Assembly (NCBI RefSeq): GCF_902859595.1 | Contig: NZ_CADIJQ010000001.1 | Location: 186,001-250,000, forward strand | Length of the DNA: 64,000 nucleotides | From: Achromobacter kerstersii | GTDB taxonomy: Bacteria; Pseudomonadota; Gammaproteobacteria; Burkholderiales; Burkholderiaceae_B | Direction of reading: 5' to 3' | Shown here: positions 7,404 to 17,970 of the stretch, piece by piece | How positions within the stretch are numbered: the stretch's first letter is position 1 | How the letters are laid out: each line of letters begins with the position of its first letter | Notes under the pieces: model-generated | Told to the model about the DNA's origin: nothing | Database searches by the model: none | The model's input: the letters and a program-made list of their open reading frames with translations, nothing else | Translations under genes and position numbers: made by a program

Positions 7404-9017
7404 CTAGCGGCGCATGAATTCTGGCGAGGCCAGCAGGTAGGTATTGGCGTCTGCGGGCGTTTTCGCTTGCGCGATGGCGTCACGCGTGGCGGGTGACAGC
7501 GTGGTGAACAGGCCCTGTTCAGACGCCGACGTCAGCAGGTTCGGTAGGCGGGGCAGCACCAGCGGCTGCGTATCGTCGGGAAGACGGTAAAACACTTGCG
7601 GGGCGGCGGCGATGGTGCGTGCAATTTCAAAACGCTGCGTCATCTGGCCAGAACCCGACCAGTCAGACATGGCCAGCGGATAGCCATCGGGTGTGGGCCG
7701 CTGGTAAAGCCCTTGGCCCATTTGGCGCAGGATGGCCATGGCCGCTTTGGGGTTACGCACAGGCGGCAAGTCGGCATACGTTAGACGCAACGACGACAAC
7801 ACATAGTGCACCGGGTCCTTGAACACGCCCGTCTTCAGCGATGCCGTGAATTCAGCCGAGGTAAATAGCGTTTGCAGCGTGGCGGCAATATCGCCATCTT
7901 GCGCCAGAAACGTCTTGGCCATCCGGTCGACCAGCGCAGGCGAGGGCGCATCGCCCACGAAGTACGCCGCCAGTTTGCCGCTGATGAAATGCGCCGTGGC
8001 GGGCTGGCGCGCCAGCAGGTCGAGAGCGTGGTCCACTTCGTCCAGGCCGCCGCCGCGAATCTTCTGGCCCAGAAACACCTTGTCGCCCGTGTCGTGGCGC
8101 CCGGGGTGGAACAGGAACAAGCCGTCTTGCACCAGTTGGCCACGCAGCTCAGGCTTTACCTTGGGCGGCTTGTCGTTGTTGTGCACGCCCAGCCCGGTCA
8201 GGATGCGGGCCAGTTCCTGCACGTCGGTCTGCGTGTAGCCGCCCTTGACGCCCAGCGTATGCAGCTCCATCAGTTCACGCGCGTAGTTCTCGTTGATATG
8301 GCCAACGGTATTGCGCGTGTTGTCCAGGTAAACCAGCATGGCGGGCGACCGGGTGGTGGCCCGCAGCATGTCGCGAAATTTCCCCAGCGCATGCGGGTGG
8401 ATGGCGCGCGCTTCGTACTGGGGCAGATAAGTGCCGACGTCATTCTTGCCCGCAAAGACATTGAAGTGGTTCATCCAGAACCACGTCATCTGTTCCTGCA
8501 ACTGATTCGGCGAATACAGCGCGCGCCATATCGTGCGGTAAGCGGTCTCGTCGGCGCGAACCCGCGAAATTGTCCGCGCTTCGCGCTGCGCTTTTTGCTT
8601 GGCCTCGGCATCCAGGTCGCGCGCGTCTTGGCGGATCTTGCGCTGCCGGGCCTGCGCGTCCTGATCAGACTCGTGGTTGATCGACAAGTCGTTGATGCGT
8701 TGTTGCACATCAATGGGCAAGGCCGCGTGGGCGTCGGGATGCAGCTGGCGATGCAGATAACGGTCGGCGCCCAGCTCGTGGATGCGCGCAAGCTCCGACG
8801 GGGTCGCGCCCCAGGTGATGCGGTTGACCAGCGCCGCGTCATGCGCGCGGGTGTCAGCGGGCTGGGGCGTGTTCACCTTAGTTGCGTTCACATCGGATGC
8901 GTTCACATCGGGCGGCTGCCCCCGCGCGCGGGAGGCGGGCGGCAGCCAGAGCAGCAGCGGCAACAACGACGAGCGCAGCAGAGACCGGCGAAGTGAGTTG
9001 GGGCGCAAAAGCATCAT
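7404..9017 (-). CDS. DUF1800 family secreted protein
   Basis: Partner of the DUF1501 protein. A basic, hydrophobic N-terminus (SLRRSLLRSSLLPLLLWLPPASRA) looks like a signal peptide. The DUF1800 core includes INRITWGATPSELARI-like sequence, TWFWMNHFNVF, the conserved NENYARELMELHTLGV block and a HPGRHDTGDKVFLG segment. The start is uncertain: the ATG at 9017 has AAAGG upstream at 9 bases, while the longer in-frame starts at 9035 and 9071 add nothing recognisable. A Lys/Gln/Arg-rich helical stretch lies around residues 125-165. The function is unknown. Confidence 0.82.
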   Translation of the reverse strand: MMLLRPNSLRRSLLRSSLLPLLLWLPPASRARGQPPDVNASDVNATKVNTPQPADTRAHDAALVNRITWGATPSELARIHELGADRYLHRQLHPDAHAALPIDVQQRINDLSINHESDQDAQARQRKIRQDARDLDAEAKQKAQREARTISRVRADETAYRTIWRALYSPNQLQEQMTWFWMNHFNVFAGKNDVGTYLPQYEARAIHPHALGKFRDMLRATTRSPAMLVYLDNTRNTVGHINENYARELMELHTLGVKGGYTQTDVQELARILTGLGVHNNDKPPKVKPELRGQLVQDGLFLFHPGRHDTGDKVFLGQKIRGGGLDEVDHALDLLARQPATAHFISGKLAAYFVGDAPSPALVDRMAKTFLAQDGDIAATLQTLFTSAEFTASLKTGVFKDPVHYVLSSLRLTYADLPPVRNPKAAMAILRQMGQGLYQRPTPDGYPLAMSDWSGSGQMTQRFEIARTIAAAPQVFYRLPDDTQPLVLPRLPNLLTSASEQGLFTTLSPATRDAIAQAKTPADANTYLLASPEFMRR

Positions 9018-9288
9018 CGAACCAGTACCTTTCATGCGACGACAACCAGGGGCGATAAACACGGGTGACAACGCCGTGGCGGCAACCTATGGCGATAGCG
9101 AGTGTGACAGCATCATCGCGCAAGCGTTGCTTGCCGTGCGCGTATTGAAACGCAAGGAAACCGTTCCTTCAAACCGCCATCCCCAAGTGGCGCGTCATAT
9201 CCGGGCACGCGCCGGGGCCATTGCCGCTGCGACGGCAGCGCCGTCCTATCATGGCGTTCAATATTTGCAGACTACCGGGAGCCCACGC

Positions 9289-9621
9289 ATGGAAGGAATG
9301 ATTGATCGTCTGGAAGGGATGCTTGCCAAGGGCACCGACAACCTGCTGTTGCGGTTTTCCCTGGGCAAGGCCTACGCCGAGCAGGATTGCTTTCGCGAAG
9401 CTGAAACGCATCTGCGCGCGGCGCTGGCGTTTGACCCCACGTATTCAGTCGCGTGGAAATGGCTGGGCAAGGCCTGCCTGGGCTTGGGTGATAAAGCGGG
9501 CGCACGCGCCGCGTGGGATAGCGGGCTGAAGGCGGCAGAGGCGCGCGGAGACAAGCAGGTCGAAAAAGAACTGCAAGTCTTCATCAAGCGGCTGGATAGG
9601 GAAGCTGCCGCGCAAGGCTGA
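9289..9621 (+). CDS. Small tetratricopeptide-repeat protein
   Basis: A 110-residue soluble protein with about two TPR units ([32 protein letters not shown] and the following [29 protein letters not shown]), a fold used for protein-protein contact. The ATG at 9289 has GGGAG 8 bases upstream; the open frame extends far upstream only by chance inside the DUF1800 gene. It converges with, and overlaps by 38 bp, the 3' end of the chemoreceptor pseudogene. No partner can be named. Confidence 0.75.
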   Translation: MEGMIDRLEGMLAKGTDNLLLRFSLGKAYAEQDCFREAETHLRAALAFDPTYSVAWKWLGKACLGLGDKAGARAAWDSGLKAAEARGDKQVEKELQVFIKRLDREAAAQG

Positions 9622-11238
9622 GGGGGCGGGCCGGTTGCGCGGGGGCGCTGCTGCCCACCCGGAACACCTCAATCGCGTGACGCAACTGTGCGCCGCGCGT
9701 GCGCAAGTTGTCTACCGCCAGCGCGGCTTGTTCCACACGCGCGGCATTGCGTTGCGCCGCATTGTCCGTTTCCGAAATGGTGCGGCTGACGTTGTCGATG
9801 CCCGTGTGCTGCTCGGTGGATGTGGCCGCAATCTCGTTCATGATCTGCGTCACCTGCTGCACCGACGCCACAATATCCAACATGGCTTCGCCCGCGCGTT
9901 CCACATGCCGCACGCCGTCGTTGACGCGTTCGTTCGACGCTTCGATCAGCGCCTTGATTTCGCGAGCGGCCGTGGCGCTTTTCTGCGCCAGGCTGCGCAC
10001 TTCGGTCGCCACCACGGCAAAGCCCTTGCCGGCTTCGCCTGCCCGCGCGGCTTCCACAGCGGCGTTCAGCGCCAGGATGTTGGTTTGGAAGGCGATGCCG
10101 TCAATGATGCTCACCACTTCCGCAATGCGTGACGAGCTTTCCACGATGCCGTGCATGGCGGCCGTGGCATCGTGCACGACCTGGCCGCCGCGTTTGGCCA
10201 CATCCGACGCCTGGCTGGCCATCTGATCCGCGCCCAGCGCATTCGACGCATTCAGCTTCACCGTGGCGGCCAATTGCTCCATGCTGGCCGCCGCCTCTTC
10301 CAGCGACGCGGCCTGGTGTTGCGTGTGGGCGGATAAATCTTCGTTGCCGTCGGCAATTTCCGAGGCGGAATGCAAGGCGCTTTCGATGCCGTTGTGCACA
10401 TCGCGCGTAATGCTGACGAGGCTTTTGCGCATGACTTCCAACGAGAATTTCAGGGCGCCGATCTCATCGCGCAAGCCGGCGGGCGGCATGGCCGTGCTGA
10501 GATTGCCGGCGGCGATCTGCCGCGTGAAGTCGGTAGCCGTCACCAACAAACCTGTGATGGACCGCGCAAAGCCCCAGCCCGACGCGAATATCAGCGCGAC
10601 GCCCGCGGCCAGCGCGCCCGCCGCCATGGCGAGTTCTTCGGGCGGCAGGCGGTCAATCATCGCGTACAGCGCGACGCCGCCCGCGCCCAGGAAGAGGGTG
10701 GACGCCAGCATCGCCCAGGCCAGCATGCGTGAACGCACGCCGGTCAGGCGCCAGAATTTCAGCCGCGCCAGCACCCCCATCAGCCCGGTGGGCCGCGCTT
10801 GGCCGCGATGCAGGCGCACGCCACGCGCGGTGCCGTTGCGCAGCCGCGCATACAGCGCATCGGCCGCGTCAATTTGTTCTTGAGTGGGTTTGACACGCAC
10901 CGACGCATAACAGACGTGACGCCGCGTTCGATGATGGGTGTGACGTTGGCCAGCACCCAGTAATAGCCGCCGTCTTTGCGGCGGTTCTTGACGACGCCGG
11001 TCCAGGATTCCCCGCGCTGGATGGTGCGCCATAGGTCGGCAAAGGCGTCTTCGGGCATGTCGGGGTGGCGCACGATGTTGTGCGCGGCGCCCACCAGTTC
11101 TTCGCGTGTGAACCCACTGACTTCCACGAACGCGGGGTTGGCGTAGATGATGCGGCCACGGGCGTCAGTGCGGGAGATCAGGTACTGCTCGTCGTGCAGC
11201 GTGTATTCCTTGTCGTAAACCGGCTGATTGTTGCGCAT
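9584..11238 (-). pseudogene. aer: Aer-like PAS/HAMP chemoreceptor interrupted by a 1-base frameshift
   Basis: The N-terminal part (from the ATG at 11238) encodes an Aer-type PAS domain ([23 protein letters not shown] ... WYRT-like [23 protein letters not shown]). The conserved continuation, [20 protein letters not shown], two membrane helices, a HAMP-like segment and a full methyl-accepting domain with [20 protein letters not shown], lies in another frame. Reading switches near 10907-10915: one base is missing between the codons for GVTS and YASV. Translated as it stands, the protein ends soon after the PAS domain. Aer proteins sense redox state through FAD and drive energy taxis. This is either a real inactivating deletion or a sequencing error; everything else in the gene looks intact. 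Confidence 0.85.
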
Positions 11239-11381
11239 GCGTCTGTCGTCCTGTGATGGGCGGGGGGCGTGGTGCAGCCGGGCATCATCGGGGAGGGGGG
11301 CGTGCGCGGGGTTGATCTACATCAAAATATTGGGATGTTATGCAAAACGTAAATCTGTGATCGGCGGTGGCTGCCGGGGCG

Positions 11382-12800
11382 TCACACGGCGGGCAAATTG
11401 CCAAAGGCTTCCAGCGCGCGCAGCCGGCTTTGCGCCAGATCAACGATAGCGGTGGGGTAGCCCGCCGCCGCGCGTTCCATCGGGCTGGGGTCATGAATGG
11501 CCTGGTCGTCCAGGTGCGCCAGCTCGGGCAGCCACTCGCGCAGGAACACCCCCCGCGGATCGAAACGGCGGGACTGCGATAGCGGATTGAAGACGCGGAA
11601 GTAAGGCACGGCATCGGCCCCCGTGGACGCGCTCCATTGCCAGCCGCCGTTGTTTGCCGCCAGGTCGCCGTCCACCAGGTGTTGCATGAACCAGGCTTCG
11701 CCCAGCCGCCAATCGATCAACAGGTTTTTCGACAGGAACATGGCCGTCACCATGCGCAGGCGGTTATGCATCCAACCCAGCGCCAGCAACTGCCGCATGG
11801 CGGCGTCGACGATGGGGATGCCGGTTTGCCCCTGTTGCCACGCCTGCAAGTCGGTGGGCGCATCGCGCCATGGCACGGCAGCGGTTTCCGGTTTCATGGG
11901 CAGGTGCATCGACAACGACGGGTAGGCGGCTAGCAGATGCTGATAGAACTCGCGCCACAGCAGTTCGTTGATCCAGGTAGCGGCGCCCGCCTTGCCGCTA
12001 TCCAGCTCGCCATGGTTGGCGGCCAGCGCCGCGCGCAGCGCCTGGCCGGGCGACAGCACGCCCGCTGCCAGATACGGCGACAGGCAACTGGTGCCGGGCA
12101 AGGACGGAAAATCGCGTTCGTCTTTATAGGCGTCGATGACGCCGTCGGCAAAGGCTTCCAGCCGGTCGCTGGCGGCGGCTTCGCCCGCCGGCCATAGCGC
12201 GCGGATGGCCTCGGTGGCAGGCGCAAAGCCGTCGAACGCATCCGGCAGCGGGTCGGCCTTCCAGGCGGGCGGGGTCTGCGCCTTGGGCGGGGGCAGGGCG
12301 CGCAACGGAGCGGTGCGCAAACGCTCGCGGCAGGTGCGCGCATAGGGCGTGTAGACGCGGTAGCACTCACCTTTGCCCGTCAGCACCGTGCCCGGGCGCA
12401 GCAGCGACGCGCCATGGTGCAAGGTCCAGTCCACGCCGATCTCGGCCAGCGCAATGCCCACGGCCGCATCGCGGCGGCGTTCATTGATGGCCCATTCCGT
12501 GTTGGCATGAACCTGGGCGATGTCGTGCTGCTTGCAGAACGCAGCAATGGCGTCGGGCGCGTGGCGCCAGTCGTCAACGGTCAGCAGCTTCAAGGGGATG
12601 CCGATGCCGCCCAGGTCACGCTGCAACTCGTGCAGGTTACGCAGCCAGAAGTCCACCTTGGCGGGCGCGTCATCATGCTGGCGCCATTGCCCGGGCGACG
12701 CGATGAACAGCGCCGTTACCGTGCCGTTCTCGGCGGCGGCGGCAAGCGCCGGATTGTCGTGCATGCGCAGGTCGGTGCGGAGCCAGAGCAGCGTATTCAT
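11382..12800 (-). CDS. phrB: Deoxyribodipyrimidine photolyase
   Basis: A 472-residue light-dependent repair enzyme that splits cyclobutane pyrimidine dimers using FAD and an antenna chromophore. It has an N-terminal photolyase alpha/beta domain (LLWLRTDLRMHDNPAL) and a C-terminal FAD domain with WINELLWREFYQHLL, GIPIVDAAMRQLLALGWMHNRLRM and NNGGWQWSASTGADAVPYFRVFNP, which carry the FAD-contacting residues and the Trp electron-transfer positions. Length fits class I CPD photolyases. The start ATG at 12800 begins MNTLLWLRTDLR as expected. It is monocistronic by appearance. Confidence 0.95.
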   Translation of the reverse strand: MNTLLWLRTDLRMHDNPALAAAAENGTVTALFIASPGQWRQHDDAPAKVDFWLRNLHELQRDLGGIGIPLKLLTVDDWRHAPDAIAAFCKQHDIAQVHANTEWAINERRRDAAVGIALAEIGVDWTLHHGASLLRPGTVLTGKGECYRVYTPYARTCRERLRTAPLRALPPPKAQTPPAWKADPLPDAFDGFAPATEAIRALWPAGEAAASDRLEAFADGVIDAYKDERDFPSLPGTSCLSPYLAAGVLSPGQALRAALAANHGELDSGKAGAATWINELLWREFYQHLLAAYPSLSMHLPMKPETAAVPWRDAPTDLQAWQQGQTGIPIVDAAMRQLLALGWMHNRLRMVTAMFLSKNLLIDWRLGEAWFMQHLVDGDLAANNGGWQWSASTGADAVPYFRVFNPLSQSRRFDPRGVFLREWLPELAHLDDQAIHDPSPMERAAAGYPTAIVDLAQSRLRALEAFGNLPAV

Positions 12801-13169
12801 GAAGGGCGATCCAGGGCGGAAGAAAGGGGCGGGCGGCAGCGTTATCGATGCGCTGTCCAGGCGTTTTTCATTGAGGCTGGCATTCTATCTTGGCGCCGCG
12901 CCTGGAAGACGATGTAAAAACTACGAGTAGATGTGACGGCCGCGTGCGCGTATTTCGCGCGTCACACCGCGCCAAGCATGCACATTCCGGGTGGAGAAAC
13001 CCGCCCGCTCCCCGGGGCGTGGGCCGCTACCCCACCTTCCATGCATAGCGCGTCTGGCGCGGGGCGCAGGGCGGTCAAACCGTGAAACACGCTGAGCTCA
13101 TATACGTATTGACGCGATATGTGCCCCCGCCATGTAATTCATCCAACGACTAGAGCCGAGTTGAACGCT
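12801..13169. other. Intergenic region between photolyase and CoA transferase
   Basis: This 369-bp divergent gap contains the photolyase upstream region and one credible promoter for the plus-strand CoA transferase gene (13109-13138). A short palindrome ATACGTAT (13103-13110) overlaps its -35 element. I see no gene or RNA in the rest. Confidence 0.5.
13109..13138 (+). promoter_or_regulatory. Candidate sigma-70 promoter
   Basis: TTGACG (13109-13114) and TGTAAT (13133-13138) match the -35 and -10 consensus in five of six bases each, with 18 bp between them. The expected start of transcription, about 13145, lies 25 bases before the ATG of the CoA transferase gene. Confidence 0.45.
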
Positions 13170-14618
13170 ATGGGAAATCTGATGGATTTACGCCCGTCCT
13201 TTCTACGGGGACGCACACCCGCCAGCAAGACGTCTCGCGACGTTCTGCAGAAACTATGGCGTTCATTCGATTTGCCGGACGAATCGCTTGAGCATGTGCT
13301 GTTGACCGGCGCCAACCCCGTGCTGCCGTCTTCATTCGCGGTGGGTGCTGCGGCGCAGGTCAGCATGGCGGCCGCCGCCATGGCCGCCGCCGAGCTCTGG
13401 CACTTGCGCGGCGGCGCGCGTCAGCAGGTCAGTGTCGACATGCTGCACGCCGCCCAGGAATGCCGCAGCCACTTCACCATCAACGGCGTCACGCCCAACC
13501 CCTGGGACCCGATCAGCGGCTTGTATCGCTGCGGCGATGGCGGCTGGGTTCGCATCCACGCCAACTTCGCGCATCACCGGGATGGGGCGCTGGCCTTGCT
13601 GGGATGCCCAATTGGCGAAGACACCACGCGCGAAACGGTGGAACTTGCGTTGTCACGCTGGAAGGCCACTGACTTCGAACAGGTGGCCGCAGACGCCGGG
13701 ATGGTGGTGGCCGCCATGCGCAGCTTTGACGACTGGGACCGCCACGGCCAAGGCCAGGCTATTGCTGCGCAACCCTTGATGACGATTGAACGCATCGGTG
13801 AGGCCGACCCCCGGCCCTTGCCGAAGTACGGGCACGACGCCCGGCCGCTGAAGGACATTCGCGTACTGGACCTGACGCGCATCATCGCCGGCCCCGTGTG
13901 TGGCCGCGCGCTGGCGGCCTATGGCGCCGACGTGATGCTCGTGAATTCACCGCACCTGCCCAACATCGACAACATCATCGACACCAGCCGGGGCAAGCTG
14001 TCCGTGCTGGCGGATCTGGACACGGCGGATGGCCGTATTGCGCTGGGCAACTTGCTGCGCAGTGCGCATGTGTTCGTGCAGGGCTATCGGCCGGGCGGAC
14101 TGGCGGCGTTGGGCTTTGGCCCGGAGGACGCCGCAAGAATTCGTCCGGGCATCGTCTATGTGTCGTTGACCGCTTACGGCAATGCGGGTCCGTGGGCCAA
14201 CCGCCGGGGCTTCGATTCCCTGGTCCAAACGGCCACGGGCTTTAACCATGCGGAAGCGCAAGCCGCGGGGCAGGAAGCGCCCAAGCCCTTGCCAATGCAG
14301 ATTCTGGATCATGCGTCGGGGTATCTGATGGCGTTTGGTGCGCAAGTGGCGCTGGCGCGGCAGGCCACCGAAGGCGGCAGCTGGCATGTGCGCGTGTCGC
14401 TGGCGCAGACTGCGCATTGGCTGCGCAGCCTGGGCCGGGTGGATGGGGGGCTGGCCTGTAAGATGCCCGGCTTTGACGGCCTGCTGGAAACCGAACATTC
14501 GGGCTTTGGCGAGCTTGTGGCCGTGCGCCATGCCGCCAATTTTTCAGAAACGCCCGCGCGGTGGACGCGTCCGTCCAGCCCGCCCGGATCGCATCCGACC
14601 GTCTGGCCGTTCAACTAA
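13170..14618 (+). CDS. Family III CoA transferase with a tandem (partial + complete) CaiB/BaiF architecture
   Basis: A 482-residue protein. Residues up to about 215 resemble the substrate-side half of a CaiB/BaiF fold (SVDMLHAAQECRSHFTINGV, GLYRCGDGGWVRIHANFAHH). From about residue 225 a fuller unit begins with the canonical LKDIRVLDLTRIIAGPVCGRALAAYGADV, including VYVSLTAYGNAGPWANRRGFDSLVQ with the Asp expected to form the acyl-CoA intermediate. The family swaps CoA between carboxylic acids. The start could be 13170 or 13182; neither has a strong ribosome site. No partner genes are adjacent, so the substrate is unknown. Confidence 0.8.
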   Translation: MGNLMDLRPSFLRGRTPASKTSRDVLQKLWRSFDLPDESLEHVLLTGANPVLPSSFAVGAAAQVSMAAAAMAAAELWHLRGGARQQVSVDMLHAAQECRSHFTINGVTPNPWDPISGLYRCGDGGWVRIHANFAHHRDGALALLGCPIGEDTTRETVELALSRWKATDFEQVAADAGMVVAAMRSFDDWDRHGQGQAIAAQPLMTIERIGEADPRPLPKYGHDARPLKDIRVLDLTRIIAGPVCGRALAAYGADVMLVNSPHLPNIDNIIDTSRGKLSVLADLDTADGRIALGNLLRSAHVFVQGYRPGGLAALGFGPEDAARIRPGIVYVSLTAYGNAGPWANRRGFDSLVQTATGFNHAEAQAAGQEAPKPLPMQILDHASGYLMAFGAQVALARQATEGGSWHVRVSLAQTAHWLRSLGRVDGGLACKMPGFDGLLETEHSGFGELVAVRHAANFSETPARWTRPSSPPGSHPTVWPFN

Positions 14619-14672
14619 GCAACTCAGTCACTAAGTTACGGCCTGGCGGTTAGCCTCTGCGGCCTATCGCTT

Positions 14673-14717
14673 GGCCTTATTGCTGGGGGCCTTACTGCTG
14701 GGGCCTTTACTGCTTGG
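14673..14717. repeat. Three ~15-bp tandem repeats duplicating the peroxiredoxin stop-codon region
   Basis: Copies GGCCTTATTGCTGGG, GGCCTTACTGCTGG and GGCCTTTACTGCTTGG run head to tail. The copy at 14702-14717 contains the stop codon and last codons of the minus-strand peroxiredoxin gene. The other two lie just beyond it and each carries TAA in the same position. This looks like slippage duplication of a gene end. Confidence 0.75.
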
Positions 14718-15252
14718 CCTTCCAGTCGCGCAGTGCGCGCATCGTGTTGGACACGTGCGACTCGGGGTTCATGTCCGTGAATTCATACAAGATCTTGCCT
14801 TGCGGCGAGATCACATACGACACGCGCTGCGCGTAATCCGGGCGCTTGTCGTGCACGGCGTCATAGGCCTTCATGATCTTGCCGTCGCCATCGGCGGCCA
14901 CCGCGAACTTGCTGCGGCACTCGCTAACCGAAAATTTGTTCAGCGTGTCGATGTTGTCGGTCGAAACCCCGATAACGGTCGCGCCTAGCGACTTGTATTC
15001 GTCGGTGGCTTCGGCGAAGTTGTGCGCTTCAATCGTGCAGCCTTGCGTAAAGGCGGCGGGGAAGAAATACAGCACGACCGGGCCTTGCTTGAGCGCCTCG
15101 TTCAGCTTGAAGGTGAAGACGTTGCCGCCCAGCGACGCCTGGGTGCTGAAGTCGGGCGCGGGGGCGCCGACATTCAGGGCGGCTTGGGCGGAAGTGGCGG
15201 CCAGCAGGCCGCAGAACATCAAGCAGGGGGCGAGGCGCTTCATGCGGTTCAT
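14707..15252 (-). CDS. Exported peroxiredoxin (AhpC/TSA, BCP/PrxQ-like)
   Basis: A 181-residue thiol peroxidase with a Sec signal peptide (KRLAPCLMFCGLLAATSAQA), so it is periplasmic. The thioredoxin fold carries APAPDFSTQASLGG, the peroxidatic site YFFPAAFTQGCTIEAHNF (Cys in T-x-x-C context) and a Cys in SVSECRSKFAV that could be the resolving residue. It would reduce peroxides using a periplasmic thiol partner. The start at 15252 has GGAG 7 bases upstream. Its last codons and stop are part of a short tandem repeat. Confidence 0.87.
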   Translation of the reverse strand: MNRMKRLAPCLMFCGLLAATSAQAALNVGAPAPDFSTQASLGGNVFTFKLNEALKQGPVVLYFFPAAFTQGCTIEAHNFAEATDEYKSLGATVIGVSTDNIDTLNKFSVSECRSKFAVAADGDGKIMKAYDAVHDKRPDYAQRVSYVISPQGKILYEFTDMNPESHVSNTMRALRDWKAKQ

Positions 15253-15377
15253 GGGTGTCTCCGATATTCAATCAATCTTTTGCGGCGGGCCGCGGCGAGA
15301 CGCCTACTGTAGTCCTGCCGCGATGACGGGTCCAGTGCAGCGGGACCCGCGCACGGGGTTCAGTTCCGGGATTCAAC

Positions 15378-16904
<1,527 letters not shown>

Positions 16905-16935
16905 GGCAGGTCCTCATCGCATCCGATGCGAGGGC

Positions 16936-17100
16936 TCAATATCCGCGGTAGTAATAATGCGGCGCGGGATACGCGGGGTAGTAGTAGTGCGGCGTGTAGT
17001 AAACCGGCGCGGGGCGATAGTACGCCGGGCGGGCCGGCACCACCACACAACCGGTCAACGAACTGGCCATCACCAGCATCAGCAGCAGACTCTTCTTCAT
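16936..17100 (-). CDS. Short Tyr/Pro-rich lipoprotein, 54 residues
   Basis: The ATG at 17100 follows GGGAG at 8 bases. It encodes MKKSLLLMLVMASSLTGC, a clear signal peptide with lipobox LTGC (Cys18), followed by only 36 mature residues rich in Tyr and Pro (PARPAYYRPAPVYYTPHYYY and on to the C-terminal YRGY). It ends at a TGA. It lies 31 bp upstream of, and co-directional with, the YXWGXW protein gene. Both carry aromatic repeat surfaces, so they may be co-expressed envelope components. The function is unknown; short lipoproteins of this kind occur in many proteobacteria. Confidence 0.72.
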   Translation of the reverse strand: MKKSLLLMLVMASSLTGCVVVPARPAYYRPAPVYYTPHYYYPAYPAPHYYYRGY

Positions 17101-17273
17101 TTCGGTAACTCCCTACCTTGCGCCAGGCGTGGCTCACGCCCTTGGTGCGCTGGTAAGGATTAGGCCATACCAGCAGGCCGGGAGTTCTTCGTTGTAATCG
17201 TTCCGAAACAGCTTTCGCGTGACCGATGTTTGCGCCGGCGTGACGGCCCATGTCGTTGGTATCAATCTTTGCT

Positions 17274-17308
17274 GCAAAAGCAACGGGGCCGCCTGAGCGA
17301 CCCCGTTG
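17274..17308 (-). terminator. Hairpin terminator downstream of doxX
   Basis: CAACGGGG (17281-17288) pairs with CCCCGTTG (17301-17308) across a 12-nt loop. Reading on the minus strand, a short T-run (CTTTTGC) follows the stem. It lies about 50 bases after the doxX stop. Confidence 0.65.
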
Positions 17309-17360
17309 TCTGGTATCACTTGGCGTCGTGTTGTGTCACGCCGCCAAGGTCAGCCAAGCG

Positions 17361-17768
17361 TTAGTTCCAGCGGCCGCCATTGCCAGCCAGGCTGAAACGG
17401 CCGGCGCCCATGAAGGCGATGGCCAGTGCGGTAAAGAAGAACATGCCTTGCAGCTCCAGCGCCCAGCCACCCGTGTTGGTGATGGTGCCAAGCTGGCCGG
17501 TGTGCGCGAGCAACACCGCCACGATCATGTTGATGGCGATGATCAGGCCGCCCAGGCGGGTGTAGACGCCGATGATGAGCAGCACGGGAGCGATGATTTC
17601 GCCCACGTACACGCCATAAGCCAGAAAGCCGGGCAGGCCATGCGAAGACAGCATGCCGCTGATGCCGGTCACGCCGCCGCCCATGAGTTTGGACAGGCCG
17701 TGAAGCAAAATCAGAATGCCGAGGGTCAGGCGCAGGATCAGCTTGCCGGTATCGTCGGACTTGATCAT
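17361..17768 (-). CDS. DoxX family membrane protein
   Basis: A 135-residue protein with four hydrophobic helices (near residues 10-30, 45-70, 75-95 and 105-125), matching the DoxX/SURF4-like family. ILHGLSKLMGGG and GYGVYVGEIIAPVLLIIGVYTRLG are typical family segments. DoxX proteins are linked to thiol/oxidative stress systems, but their reaction is not settled. The start at 17768 lies before IKSDDTGKLILRL. It is monocistronic with its own hairpin terminator. Confidence 0.83.
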   Translation of the reverse strand: MIKSDDTGKLILRLTLGILILLHGLSKLMGGGVTGISGMLSSHGLPGFLAYGVYVGEIIAPVLLIIGVYTRLGGLIIAINMIVAVLLAHTGQLGTITNTGGWALELQGMFFFTALAIAFMGAGRFSLAGNGGRWN

Positions 17769-17970
17769 GGTGAGTTTCTCTTGTGATGGTTAAGGGGACA
17801 GCGGCTCGTTGGAGCACGCCGTTAACCTTTGGTTCCGCGTCCTGGCCCCCGCGATGGGTGCGGCAGCCAGTTCAGCCGGGGCCATTATGGCAAAGCCCAT
17901 GCAAAATCATCAAGCTATCGCCAGCGAATGGCGAATGGCGGGCAGGAATGGATTCCTGCCCAAGCAGCAA

